9,689 bases of DNA from Bacillota bacterium (GTDB lineage Bacteria > Bacillota > Clostridia > Oscillospirales > Ruminococcaceae), in contig JAEWZG010000141.1 in assembly GCA_023395435.1 (NCBI GenBank), positions 1-9,689 on the forward strand. The letters run 5' to 3'. The notes under the pieces were generated by a model. It was not told the DNA's origin. It saw nothing but the letters and a program-made list of their open reading frames with translations, and did no database searches. The first letter of the stretch is position 1, and each line of letters begins with the position of its first letter. Of this stretch, positions 1-6,198 are shown piece after piece. A program made the translations under genes and the position numbers.

Positions 1-4
1 TGTA

Positions 5-33
5 TTGACTTTTGTATAAAAAAGAATTAAAAT
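5..33 (+). promoter_or_regulatory. Sigma-A promoter of the chemoreceptor-like gene
   Basis: The -35 box TTGACT lies at 5-10 and the -10 box TAAAAT at 28-33, with a 17-bp spacer. Each box differs from consensus at one position. Transcription should start near 40, giving a leader of about 50 nt before the ATG at 92. No other gene lies between, so this is the likely sole promoter of the gene at 92-589. Confidence 0.7.
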
Positions 34-91
34 TAGAGTAGAATATTATCATATTTTATATAAATGTGATAAAAAGTTAGGAGATGTAATT

Positions 92-589
92 ATGAACAGC
101 TCAAACGAAAAATGCGAAGAATTAAAATTAAAAGTGGATAAGCTTAAAGCGTCATTAGCTGAGGCTGAAAAGCTGGTTAATGAAAACAACGCAAAAGTAA
201 CAAAGCTTGGACAGGATTTTGATCAGCTTATCAAGCTTTCAGATACAGCAAAACAACAGCTTGAAAACACAAGCGAAACTGTAAAGGTAATCCAGAATAT
301 TGCTCTTAATACAAGAATTCTTGGTTTTAACGCTTCTATTGAAGCTTCAAGGGCCAAGGAAAGCGGAAAGGGTTTTGGTGTTATTGCGCAGGAAGTAAGA
401 AGTCTTGCTGATGTCAGCAAAACATCTGCCGAAAAAATAGAAGAGATAATTGATAGTATTTCAGAAATTGCAAATGAAATTCATACAACAGTAATATCTA
501 CTAATGAAACTGTCAAGACTGCTTTTAATAATATGAATAATATGAATGCGTTACTTAGTCAGATGAAGGAAATTTCAAAGGATATTTAG
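92..589 (+). CDS. Stand-alone soluble methyl-accepting chemotaxis signalling-domain protein
   Basis: The 165-residue protein is mostly the conserved cytoplasmic tip of methyl-accepting chemotaxis proteins, the part that contacts CheA and CheW. The hairpin turn is at about residues 70-108: LGFNASIEASRAKE (77-90), GKGFGVIAQEVRSLAD (92-107), then a descending helix with KTSAEKIEEII (110-120). Both flanks (about 10-65 and 110-160) look like coiled coil. There is no membrane segment, HAMP domain or ligand-binding domain, so it should be cytosolic. It looks complete rather than a remnant: a promoter lies at 5-33, AGGAG at 79-83 is 8 nt before the ATG, and a hairpin follows the TAG stop within 15 nt. 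A typical chemoreceptor has 500 or more residues. No che or flagellar gene is nearby, so its role is open: a soluble receptor adaptor, or a protein that uses the MCP fold for another kind of signalling. The domain call is firm; the function is not. Confidence 0.85.
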   Translation: MNSSNEKCEELKLKVDKLKASLAEAEKLVNENNAKVTKLGQDFDQLIKLSDTAKQQLENTSETVKVIQNIALNTRILGFNASIEASRAKESGKGFGVIAQEVRSLADVSKTSAEKIEEIIDSISEIANEIHTTVISTNETVKTAFNNMNNMNALLSQMKEISKDI

Positions 590-595
590 TATAAT
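590..595 (+). promoter_or_regulatory. Possible -10 box before the amidohydrolase operon (weak)
   Basis: A perfect TATAAT lies directly after the TAG stop of the chemoreceptor-like gene. At 17-18 bp spacing the -35 position reads AGGAAA or AAGGAA, which does not match, and no TGn extension precedes the box. If it is used, transcription would start near 602 and the hairpin at 602-631 would be the first part of the amidohydrolase leader. I saw no better promoter for that operon. Confidence 0.25.
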
Positions 596-601
596 TCATT
601 A

Positions 602-640
602 AAAACAGTAACAATATTCTGTTACTGTTTTAATCTTTAT
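602..640 (+). terminator. Rho-independent terminator after the chemoreceptor-like gene
   Basis: A 12-bp perfect stem joins AAAACAGTAACA (602-613) to TGTTACTGTTTT (620-631) around a 6-nt loop. It is followed by an interrupted T-rich tract, AATCTTTATTT. The core of the stem has few GC pairs, so termination may be partial. The next gene's ribosome binding site begins only about 12 nt after the stem, so leakage would feed the amidohydrolase operon. Confidence 0.65.
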
Positions 641-659
641 TTAGGAGATAACCCGTACC

Positions 660-1463
660 ATGCACGACTTTAGAGAATATGAAATCTTTGACGCACACGC
701 TCACATTTTTCCTGAGAAAATTGCAACAAAAGCATCACAGGCAATAGGCGATTTTTATGATATGCAAATGCGATATCCCGGCGACAGCGAAAGACTTATA
801 GAATCGGGAAGAAAAATAAATATAAAAAAATATCTTGTGTGTTCGACAGCAACGATCCCTGAACAAACAGAAAAGATAAATGAATTTATATTTGAGGAAT
901 GCGAAAATCATCCTGAATTTATTGGTTTTGGAACGTTACATCCTGATTATGATAACATTGAGGATGAGGTTGAACGAATTATAGCAAACGGTTTGCACGG
1001 GATAAAGCTTCACCCTGATTTTCAGAAATTCAACATTGATGATAAAAAGGCAATGAGGATTTATGATGCAATAGCAGGAAGACTCCCTGTGCTTATTCAT
1101 ATGGGGGATGACAGATACGATTATTCACGCCCGTATAGGCTCGCTAATGTTATGAAGCAGATTCCGCAGCTTAATGTGCTTGCGGCTCATTTCGGGGGTT
1201 ACAGACGTTGGGACGAGGCTGTTAAGTGCCTGCTCGATATTGATAATGTGTATTTTGACACATGTAGCACTCTCGGCTTTTTAGAAATTGAGAAATCAAA
1301 AGAGCTTATTAAATATTTTGACAAGGATAAGCTGATGTTCGGAACAGACTTCCCTATGTGGGATCATGTCGAGGAACTGAATAGATTTTTTGCACTTGAA
1401 CTTTCAGAAGAAGATAACCGAAAAATTTTAGGTGAGAATTTTAAAAGAATACTAAAAATTTAA
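660..1463 (+). CDS. Amidohydrolase family (Amidohydro_2) metal-dependent hydrolase
   Basis: The 267-residue protein has the metal-binding pattern of the amidohydrolase superfamily on a TIM barrel. It shows the N-terminal HxH (DAHAH, H13 and H15), GTLHPD (H94), GIKLHPD (K116, H118), LIHMGD (H147), AAHFGG (H177) and the late catalytic aspartate in FGTDFP (D230). This layout fits the Amidohydro_2 group (COG2159), which includes ACMSD-type decarboxylases and hydrolases. Members bind one or two divalent metals and act on C-N, C-O or C-C bonds. The substrate cannot be read from the sequence. No signal peptide or membrane segment is visible, so it should be cytosolic. The start is the ATG at 660, with AGGAG at 643-647, a slightly long 12-nt spacer, and no alternative start in frame nearby. 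A GNAT gene follows 13 nt downstream, so the two are probably co-transcribed. Confidence 0.85.
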   Translation: MHDFREYEIFDAHAHIFPEKIATKASQAIGDFYDMQMRYPGDSERLIESGRKINIKKYLVCSTATIPEQTEKINEFIFEECENHPEFIGFGTLHPDYDNIEDEVERIIANGLHGIKLHPDFQKFNIDDKKAMRIYDAIAGRLPVLIHMGDDRYDYSRPYRLANVMKQIPQLNVLAAHFGGYRRWDEAVKCLLDIDNVYFDTCSTLGFLEIEKSKELIKYFDKDKLMFGTDFPMWDHVEELNRFFALELSEEDNRKILGENFKRILKI

Positions 1464-1476
1464 ATGAGGTGAAAAG

Positions 1477-1932
1477 ATGAAAATTATCAGCGTAAGGGAT
1501 AACCCGGAATACCTTGAAACAGCAATAGAGTATATTTATAGCAAATGGGGCAACGTAAACAACTCGCTTTGCTATCGTGATTGTGTTGAACATAGTATCG
1601 ACGTTGAAAGTGCTCTTCCAAGATGGTATCTGATGATTGATGACAATGATGAAGTAATCGGCTGTGGCGGACTATTAAGTAATGATTATATCAGCAGAAT
1701 GGACTTAAGTCCATGGATATCTTCAATGTATGTTGAAGAATCAATGAGAGGTCAGGCACTCGGATCAAAGCTTCTTGAACATATCGAAGCGGATGCAAAA
1801 AGTGCAGGCTTTAATCAGGTTTATCTTGCTACCAATCACTTGGGATATTACGAAAAATATGGATTTGAATTTTGTGGAACAGGCTATCATCCATGGGGTG
1901 ACAGCTCACGAATTTACACAAAAAAGATATAA
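1477..1932 (+). CDS. GNAT family N-acetyltransferase
   Basis: The 151-residue protein is a single-domain GNAT acetyltransferase that should transfer acetyl from acetyl-CoA to an amine. The acetyl-CoA pyrophosphate loop is RGQALGSKL (91-99, the R/Q-x-x-G-x-G/A type), preceded by strand ISSMYVEE (81-88) and followed by a helix at about 97-110. The C-terminal element YYEKYGFEF (124-132) is the usual motif B. The N-terminal half (WYLMIDDNDEVIGCGGL, 50-66) gives the expected strands 2 and 3. The acceptor is unknown. The start has GAGGTG at 1466-1471, close to the ATG. It follows the amidohydrolase by 13 nt, which suggests one transcript, but no shared substrate can be deduced. The gene ends at a strong terminator shared with the convergent pfk gene. 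Confidence 0.85.
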   Translation: MKIISVRDNPEYLETAIEYIYSKWGNVNNSLCYRDCVEHSIDVESALPRWYLMIDDNDEVIGCGGLLSNDYISRMDLSPWISSMYVEESMRGQALGSKLLEHIEADAKSAGFNQVYLATNHLGYYEKYGFEFCGTGYHPWGDSSRIYTKKI

Positions 1933-1934
1933 AG

Positions 1935-1966
1935 AAAAAGGCAGTATATTTTATACTGCCTTTTTT
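1935..1966. terminator. Bidirectional rho-independent terminator between the GNAT gene and pfk
   Basis: A 9-bp perfect stem, GGCAGTATA (1940-1948) with TATACTGCC (1952-1960), has a TTT loop. It is flanked by A5 at 1935-1939 and T6 at 1961-1966. The T-run serves the plus-strand GNAT operon and the A-run, read on the minus strand, serves the hlyIII-pfk operon. The pfk stop codon (1973-1975) is only a few bases away. Confidence 0.9.
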
Positions 1967-1972
1967 ATTTTA

Positions 1973-3055
1973 TTAATCACCGAAGGAAATTCCTATATCT
2001 CGTGCTGTTTTAACAAGCTGATGGTCAGGGGTAATGAATTTTGTTTTTCCAGCAATATCAGAAAGTGTGTTTTCCGTCAGTTTTGTATTCACCATTGCGA
2101 CAGTATAGCCATATTTCTGGTCAGCTATAAGCTGTGCAGCGTGTACACCAAATTTTGTTGCAAGAACTCTATCATATGCTGATGGACCTCCTCCGCGGAG
2201 CATATGACCAGGAACGCATACACGGGTATCTATTCCTGTATTTTTCATAATAGTAGAAGCAATACGGTTTGTTGCGGTTATTTCACCTGCTTCAAGTCGC
2301 TTTTTTGCACGATCTTTCTTCTTCATTAATGCTTCTTCCTTGCTGAAAGCACCTTCAGCAACTGCAATAATAGAAAATGCCTTGCCTGATTCTGCTCTTT
2401 TTAGTGCAGCCTTCGTAATCGAGTCAGTATCAAAAGGGATTTCAGGAACAACAATTATATCTGCTCCGCCAGCGATTCCACAATAAAGGCTTAGCCAGCC
2501 AGCTTTGTTCCCCATAATTTCAACGACCATAATACGTCTGTGGCTTTGCGCTGTTGTGTGAAGGCGATCGATAACTTCTGTTCCGATATCGACAGCAGTA
2601 TGGAACCCGAAGGTCACATTTGTTCCCCATATATCATTGTCAATGGTTTTCGGTAGCCCGATTACATTGAGTCCTTCCTGTGAAAGAAGATTGGCGGTTT
2701 TGTGCGTTCCGTTACCGCCAAGTGTAAGAAGACAATCAAGATTAAGCTTATTGTAGGTATCCTTCATATTCTTGACCTTATCGACACAGTCCTCGCCGAT
2801 TACCTGCATCAACTTGAAGGGTGTTCTCTGTGTGCCGAATATTGTTCCGCCCTGAGTGAGAATTCCTGAAAAGTCAGAAGGCTTCATAGCGCGTGACTGA
2901 TTATTGATAAGACCAGCAAAGCCGTCTTGTATACCGATTATTTCAACATTATCTGTTCCGAATTTTTCATAGCAGGCCTTTGCAACACCGCGTATAGTTG
3001 CATTTAGTCCAGGGCAGTCACCGCCAGCAGTAAGAATACCAATACGTCTTTTCAT
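1973..3055 (-). CDS. pfkA: 6-phosphofructokinase (PFK-A superfamily, Clostridia type)
   Basis: The 360-residue protein phosphorylates fructose 6-phosphate to fructose 1,6-bisphosphate in glycolysis. Visible motifs are the N-terminal nucleotide loop GGDCPGLNA (11-19), GGTIFGTQR (69-77), GGNGT (113-117), PKTIDND (135-141, with catalytic base D139), the substrate segment SHRRIMVVEIMG (171-182) and VPGHMLRGGGPSAYDR (281-296). Two donor-determining positions conflict: G116 (E. coli G104) is the ATP-type residue, while K136 (E. coli G124) is the PPi-type residue. N115 replaces the metal-binding aspartate of GGDGS. So ATP versus pyrophosphate use is uncertain, as in the mixed PFK group. The frame stays open for 26 more codons upstream, but I start at the ATG at 3053-3055 because AAGGAAG lies 6 nt before it and the family's N-terminal strand starts there. 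The gene follows hlyIII by 22 nt and probably shares its promoter. Confidence 0.92.
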   Translation of the reverse strand: MKRRIGILTAGGDCPGLNATIRGVAKACYEKFGTDNVEIIGIQDGFAGLINNQSRAMKPSDFSGILTQGGTIFGTQRTPFKLMQVIGEDCVDKVKNMKDTYNKLNLDCLLTLGGNGTHKTANLLSQEGLNVIGLPKTIDNDIWGTNVTFGFHTAVDIGTEVIDRLHTTAQSHRRIMVVEIMGNKAGWLSLYCGIAGGADIIVVPEIPFDTDSITKAALKRAESGKAFSIIAVAEGAFSKEEALMKKKDRAKKRLEAGEITATNRIASTIMKNTGIDTRVCVPGHMLRGGGPSAYDRVLATKFGVHAAQLIADQKYGYTVAMVNTKLTENTLSDIAGKTKFITPDHQLVKTARDIGISFGD

Positions 3056-3061
3056 GTTAAA

Positions 3062-3068
3062 CTTCCTT
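3062..3068 (-). promoter_or_regulatory. Ribosome binding site that fixes the pfkA start
   Basis: On the minus strand AAGGAAG lies 6 nt before the ATG at 3053-3055. The longer open frame would begin inside the hlyIII coding region and lacks a family match in its extra 26 residues. Confidence 0.8.
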
Positions 3069-3077
3069 ATTAATTTT

Positions 3078-3719
3078 TTAGTAGACAAGCGAGAATATTG
3101 CAAAGAAGTGAAAAATACTACCTGCAGTAACAATTACATGATAAAAAGCATGAGCGTATTTAAACTGTTTTACAGCATAGAATATTGCTCCGCCTGTATA
3201 TAGAAGTCCACCTATAAGAAGAAATAAAACTTCAAAAGATGTGAAGCTATCCATAACAGGTCCTGCAAAGAATACAACAAGCCATCCCATAGCAAAATAG
3301 AAAATCAATGAATATTTTTTGAACTTGTCAAAGTTAGATGAAGTGAGAACTATTCCAACAATAGCAATAGCCCATTCAAGTCCGAAAAGCACCCACCCGA
3401 TAGGCCCTCTTAATGTTATAAGTGTAAGTGGAGTATATGTGCCAGCAATCAGGAAGAATATTGTAAGATGATCAAAAACTCTCAGAACATTTCTTGCATT
3501 AAAGCTTGAAATTCCGTGATAAATTGAAGACATTACATAGAATAAAATCAAAGAAGCACCATAAATAGAAACACTTACAACTGACCATGCATTACTATTC
3601 CTCGCTGCAAAGATAATCAGCAAAACTGTTCCTGCTATTGCGAGCCCTCCGCTTATACCGTGTGAAACTGAATTAAAGATTTCATGCCCCAGAGTATATC
3701 TTCTTTTAGTATTAATCAT
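3078..3719 (-). CDS. Hemolysin III / PAQR-family membrane protein
   Basis: The 213-residue integral membrane protein belongs to the hemolysin III (YqfA/PAQR, CREST superfamily) group. About seven hydrophobic segments fill the chain from residue 22 onward. The superfamily's conserved polar residues are present: E13 and H20 in EIFNSVSHGIS, S64 and H68 in SSIYH (SxxxH), D83 in FDHL, GTYTP (93-97), and H190 and H194 in HAFYHV (HxxxH). In PAQR relatives the SxxxH/D/HxxxH set binds zinc, and the superfamily is proposed to have hydrolase activity. The haemolysin name comes from a Bacillus cereus member and does not show that this protein is a toxin. An ATG at 3732-3734 would add five residues but has no ribosome binding site. 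The ATG at 3717-3719 has GGAAGGGA 5 nt upstream, so I start there. pfkA follows 22 nt downstream in the same operon. Confidence 0.88.
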   Translation of the reverse strand: MINTKRRYTLGHEIFNSVSHGISGGLAIAGTVLLIIFAARNSNAWSVVSVSIYGASLILFYVMSSIYHGISSFNARNVLRVFDHLTIFFLIAGTYTPLTLITLRGPIGWVLFGLEWAIAIVGIVLTSSNFDKFKKYSLIFYFAMGWLVVFFAGPVMDSFTSFEVLFLLIGGLLYTGGAIFYAVKQFKYAHAFYHVIVTAGSIFHFFAIFSLVY

Positions 3720-3724
3720 TTCTA

Positions 3725-3732
3725 TCCCTTCC
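3725..3732 (-). promoter_or_regulatory. Ribosome binding site that fixes the hlyIII start
   Basis: On the minus strand GGAAGGGA lies 5 nt before the ATG at 3717-3719. It overlaps the start of the longer alternative reading, whose ATG at 3732-3734 is preceded only by an AT-rich sequence. Confidence 0.7.
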
Positions 3733-3744
3733 ATTCTAAATAAA

Positions 3745-3781
3745 CAAGCAAAACATTAATATAATTATAATGCTTTGCTTG
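3745..3781 (-). promoter_or_regulatory. Stem-loop in the hlyIII-pfkA leader (possible attenuator or terminator)
   Basis: On the minus strand CAAGCAAAGCATTA (3768-3781) pairs with TAATGTTTTGCTTG (3745-3758). This gives a 14-bp stem with one G-U pair and a 9-nt AT loop, followed by TTTATTT. On the plus strand the wobble pair becomes an A-C mismatch, so the structure suits minus-strand RNA. It could end the upstream EAL transcript, but it also lies about 8 nt into any transcript from the promoter at 3796-3824. It would then be read as part of the hlyIII leader. Confidence 0.55.
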
Positions 3782-3795
3782 CTTCAGTTTATTAA

Positions 3796-3824
3796 ATTTT
3801 AACATGAAAAAATAATTTTTTCAA
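3796..3824 (-). promoter_or_regulatory. Sigma-A promoter of the hlyIII-pfkA operon
   Basis: On the minus strand the -35 box TTGAAA (3819-3824) and -10 box TAAAAT (3796-3801) are 17 bp apart. The predicted start is near 3789, leaving a leader of about 70 nt before the hlyIII ATG. The promoter lies in the 117-nt gap after the EAL gene. The spacer contains a short AT-only palindrome (GAAAAAA/TTTTTTC, 3806-3822) that might act as a weak terminator for the EAL transcript. Confidence 0.65.
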
Positions 3825-3836
3825 TATGTATTGGAA

Positions 3837-6047
3837 TTAATTTGCTCTTTCAAGATATTTTTCAAAATCTTCACTTTTCATTGGCTTTCCGAAGAAGTAA
3901 CCTTGTGCGTGGTCACAACCTGACTGTCGTAATATTTCAGCCTGCTGGCTTGTTTCAATTCCTTCAGCAATTATTTCAATTTTCTTGGACTTGCATATAT
4001 TAATCACAGAAGAAACTATCTGACGAGAAACCTCATCACTTTCAAGATTCATAATGAATGAACGGTCAAGCTTTAGCAATGTAATCGGGAGAACTTGTAT
4101 GTAGCTCAGTGATGAGTAGCCTGTTCCGAAATCATCCATGGAGATCTTAACGCCGATTTTCAGAAGATCGTTCATTTGCCTTATTGCCTGATCCACGTCC
4201 TTAAGGGCAAGGCTTTCGGTAAGTTCAATTTCAAGCCATTCTGGTGATAGACCTGATTTTTGGATAGCATCATTAATAGTCTTGCAGACATCAGTTTGAT
4301 AAAAGTCCGTAGATGTAAGGTTAACAGAAATGCTAATAGGCTTGAGCCCTTTATTCTGCCATTTCTTATTCTGTTCGCAAGCCTGATTTACAACAAATTC
4401 GCTAATTTTTGTAATAAGGTTTGAATTCTCAGCAATAGGAATGAAATCACATGGTGGAACAATTGTACCATCAGGTTTAATCCATCTTATCAAAGCTTCT
4501 CCACCAATTATTGTGTTATTGGTTAGGTTGATTTTTGGTTGATAAAAAAGCTTGAGCTCATTACTGTATAATGCTTTTTCAAGAGCCTTTTCAAGAGTTG
4601 AGCGATTAATAATCTTGTCATGGATTGAGTTATCATAGCGAACAATATTAGAACGTGGCTTTTCACTCAACCTTAAAGCAAATTCTGCGTGTTCAAATAC
4701 TTCCGCAAAATCTTTTCCGTCTTCAGGCATCTTACAATAGCCAGAGGATACGGTTATGGTTTGATTTGAGAAGATATCGCTATTAAGTGAAGCAAGTGAA
4801 TGCTGAATATTTTTTATAATAGAAACAGGATATTCTTCATCACCGATATCTTTTATTAGTATTGCGAAGTTATCTCCACCAATTCGTGCACAAAAACCAC
4901 CATCACTAAGATTTCTGATCATGGAAATTGCAATTTCCTTCAATAAGCGATTACCGTTGCCGTAGCCACAAGTATCATTTATCAAGTGGAATTTGTCGAC
5001 GTCAAGAATAATTACCCAGTAAGAAACTCCAAGCTCACGTGAGCATTCAAAGGTTTCTTCGCCGAGCATAATAAACTTGTTTCGGTTGAAAATTTGGGAA
5101 ACTTCATCAATATATGCCATTTTTTCGATAAGGGTGTCTTTTTCCTTATCCTTTGAAATATCAATAAAACAGCCGCCAATGAATGGTGTTCCATCTTCAG
5201 CATAATTTGAAACTTTAAATCTGTAATCAAACCAGTGATAGCCACCGTCTGAACATTCAAGTCTTAGTTCTATCATCATAATTTCATGATAGTTGTTAAA
5301 GTTACCGTCTTTTATATTTTTTAAATATGAGTAATATACGCCAAGATCATTAGGATGAATTTTTGATTCAAATTCATCAATAGTAATAATCTGTGATGAT
5401 AAGCCAAGAAGCTTCTGGAAGTTTGAAGAGATATAGAAGTTGTCTGCTCCAACATATCTGAAAAGAAGACCAATTTCAGAAAGTTCCATTGAAAGTTCGA
5501 ATCGTTTTTCTGATGCGGTGAGCTTGTCCTGAATAATTGCGACCTCAGTAACATCAAGACCGATAGAAATATATATCTTTTTTCTTCCGTCTTTTATAAG
5601 TGTGGATTTCCACCGGACAGTCATCTCAGATTTGTCTGCACAGACTAGTTTACACTGAATTGTCTGTTTTGGATCAAAAAACGCACCTTTTTCAAATACA
5701 AATATGTTTTTAAAATCCTTTTTATTTGATAGAAACTTCTCACTATAACCTGTTTTCTGATAAAAGCAATCGTTTACATTGCATATTTTGAGGTCTTCAG
5801 ACCAAACGTATATAAGAGCATTTACATCATCAAGGATACTGTAAAGCATTTGTCTTTCATTTTCATAGAAGTTGTAAATATTATTCTTGTCTGTTTTTAA
5901 CAGTATAATTATATACCCTATTGAAATAAGCGAATAAGCAGGTATAATAATATATGGAGCATGTGTTACATCAAGTAAAAACAATAGGCCTGGGCAAGTT
6001 ATAATAAAGAACAGGAAAATTAAAAGTATAGTTTTTGTAGACTTCAT
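3837..6047 (-). CDS. Membrane PAS-PAS-GGDEF-EAL protein, predicted c-di-GMP phosphodiesterase
   Basis: The 736-residue protein has two N-terminal membrane helices (about 5-25 and 31-50) with almost no external loop. Two PAS domains follow (about 65-175 and 181-298), then GGDEF (about 310-470) and EAL (about 482-736). The EAL active site looks intact: EALIRW (517-522), N576 in SVNLTS, E608 in ELTES, MDDFGTGYSSL (637-647), K659 in LLKLD, EGIE (695-698) and QGY (715-717). It should hydrolyse c-di-GMP to pGpG. The GGDEF domain is degenerate: the signature reads GGDNF (390-394), and the GD of the nucleotide segment is GN (365-366). D349, N357 and D358 remain, and there is no RxxD inhibitory site. 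It may bind GTP without making c-di-GMP. The start is secure, with AAGGAGGG at 6054-6061 lying 6 nt before the ATG. It is transcribed from a consensus promoter, divergent from a two-component system. Confidence 0.93.
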   Translation of the reverse strand: MKSTKTILLIFLFFIITCPGLLFLLDVTHAPYIIIPAYSLISIGYIIILLKTDKNNIYNFYENERQMLYSILDDVNALIYVWSEDLKICNVNDCFYQKTGYSEKFLSNKKDFKNIFVFEKGAFFDPKQTIQCKLVCADKSEMTVRWKSTLIKDGRKKIYISIGLDVTEVAIIQDKLTASEKRFELSMELSEIGLLFRYVGADNFYISSNFQKLLGLSSQIITIDEFESKIHPNDLGVYYSYLKNIKDGNFNNYHEIMMIELRLECSDGGYHWFDYRFKVSNYAEDGTPFIGGCFIDISKDKEKDTLIEKMAYIDEVSQIFNRNKFIMLGEETFECSRELGVSYWVIILDVDKFHLINDTCGYGNGNRLLKEIAISMIRNLSDGGFCARIGGDNFAILIKDIGDEEYPVSIIKNIQHSLASLNSDIFSNQTITVSSGYCKMPEDGKDFAEVFEHAEFALRLSEKPRSNIVRYDNSIHDKIINRSTLEKALEKALYSNELKLFYQPKINLTNNTIIGGEALIRWIKPDGTIVPPCDFIPIAENSNLITKISEFVVNQACEQNKKWQNKGLKPISISVNLTSTDFYQTDVCKTINDAIQKSGLSPEWLEIELTESLALKDVDQAIRQMNDLLKIGVKISMDDFGTGYSSLSYIQVLPITLLKLDRSFIMNLESDEVSRQIVSSVINICKSKKIEIIAEGIETSQQAEILRQSGCDHAQGYFFGKPMKSEDFEKYLERAN

Positions 6048-6103
6048 TAGCTGCCCTCCTTGACAAAAAATGATTCTATTTATAGATTGTTAAATTATTA
6101 CCA

Positions 6104-6130
6104 CGTATATATATTATAATCATATATACG
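6104..6130. repeat. Perfect inverted repeat flanking the -10 box (operator candidate)
   Basis: CGTATATAT (6104-6112) and ATATATACG (6122-6130) are exact reverse complements separated by 9 bp. The gap holds the -10 hexamer of the EAL promoter (6113-6118). One arm covers the predicted transcription start and the other lies in the promoter spacer. A dimeric regulator bound here would block RNA polymerase. The arms are AT-rich, but the terminal CG/CG pairs make chance less likely. Confidence 0.6.
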
Positions 6131-6141
6131 AAAATTGTCAA
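6113..6141 (-). promoter_or_regulatory. Consensus sigma-A promoter of the EAL gene
   Basis: On the minus strand TTGACA (6136-6141) and TATAAT (6113-6118) both match consensus exactly, with the ideal 17-bp spacer. The start should be near 6106, giving a leader of about 60 nt. A promoter this strong for a signalling enzyme usually implies negative control, which fits the inverted repeat around its -10 box. Confidence 0.85.
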
Positions 6142-6198
6142 TCAAAATTAGCAAAAGCTTACTTTTCTATTAATCCGCCAAAAAATCGACATTTTTTC

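Noticed and set aside
1775..2182. A 135-codon plus-strand open frame running from within the GNAT gene into pfkA
   Set aside because: It crosses a strong bidirectional terminator, overlaps two genes with clear family matches, and its translation is Cys/Ile/Phe-rich with no recognisable motif. It is a shadow frame.
3056..3133. Extended N-terminus of the phosphofructokinase
   Set aside because: The extra 26 residues overlap the end of hlyIII, lack a ribosome binding site and do not fit the family N-terminus. The internal ATG has AAGGAAG in the right place.
3078..3719. A virulence haemolysin
   Set aside because: The protein is a typical hemolysin III/PAQR membrane protein found widely in non-pathogens. 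The name is historical and nothing in the context suggests a toxin locus.
5012..5557. Two minus-strand frames (82 and 78 codons) inside the EAL gene
   Set aside because: They lie out of frame within the PAS/GGDEF coding region, have no good start signals and no motif.
6048..6106. A c-di-GMP riboswitch in the EAL gene leader
   Set aside because: The leader is only about 60 nt, too short for a GEMM-type aptamer, and shows no structure beyond a 5-bp AT stem (6075-6086).
6149..6169. Imperfect dyad (TAG-AAAAG...CTTTT-CTA) between the two divergent promoters
   Set aside because: It needs a one-base bulge and has AT-rich arms. It is much weaker than the perfect repeat at 6104-6130, so I did not call it an operator.
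6180..6197. AAAAAAT/ATTTTTT inverted repeat with a CGAC gap in the divergent region
   Set aside because: The arms contain only A and T, so the stem would be weak. It lies where no transcript needs ending, and chance is likely in DNA this AT-rich.
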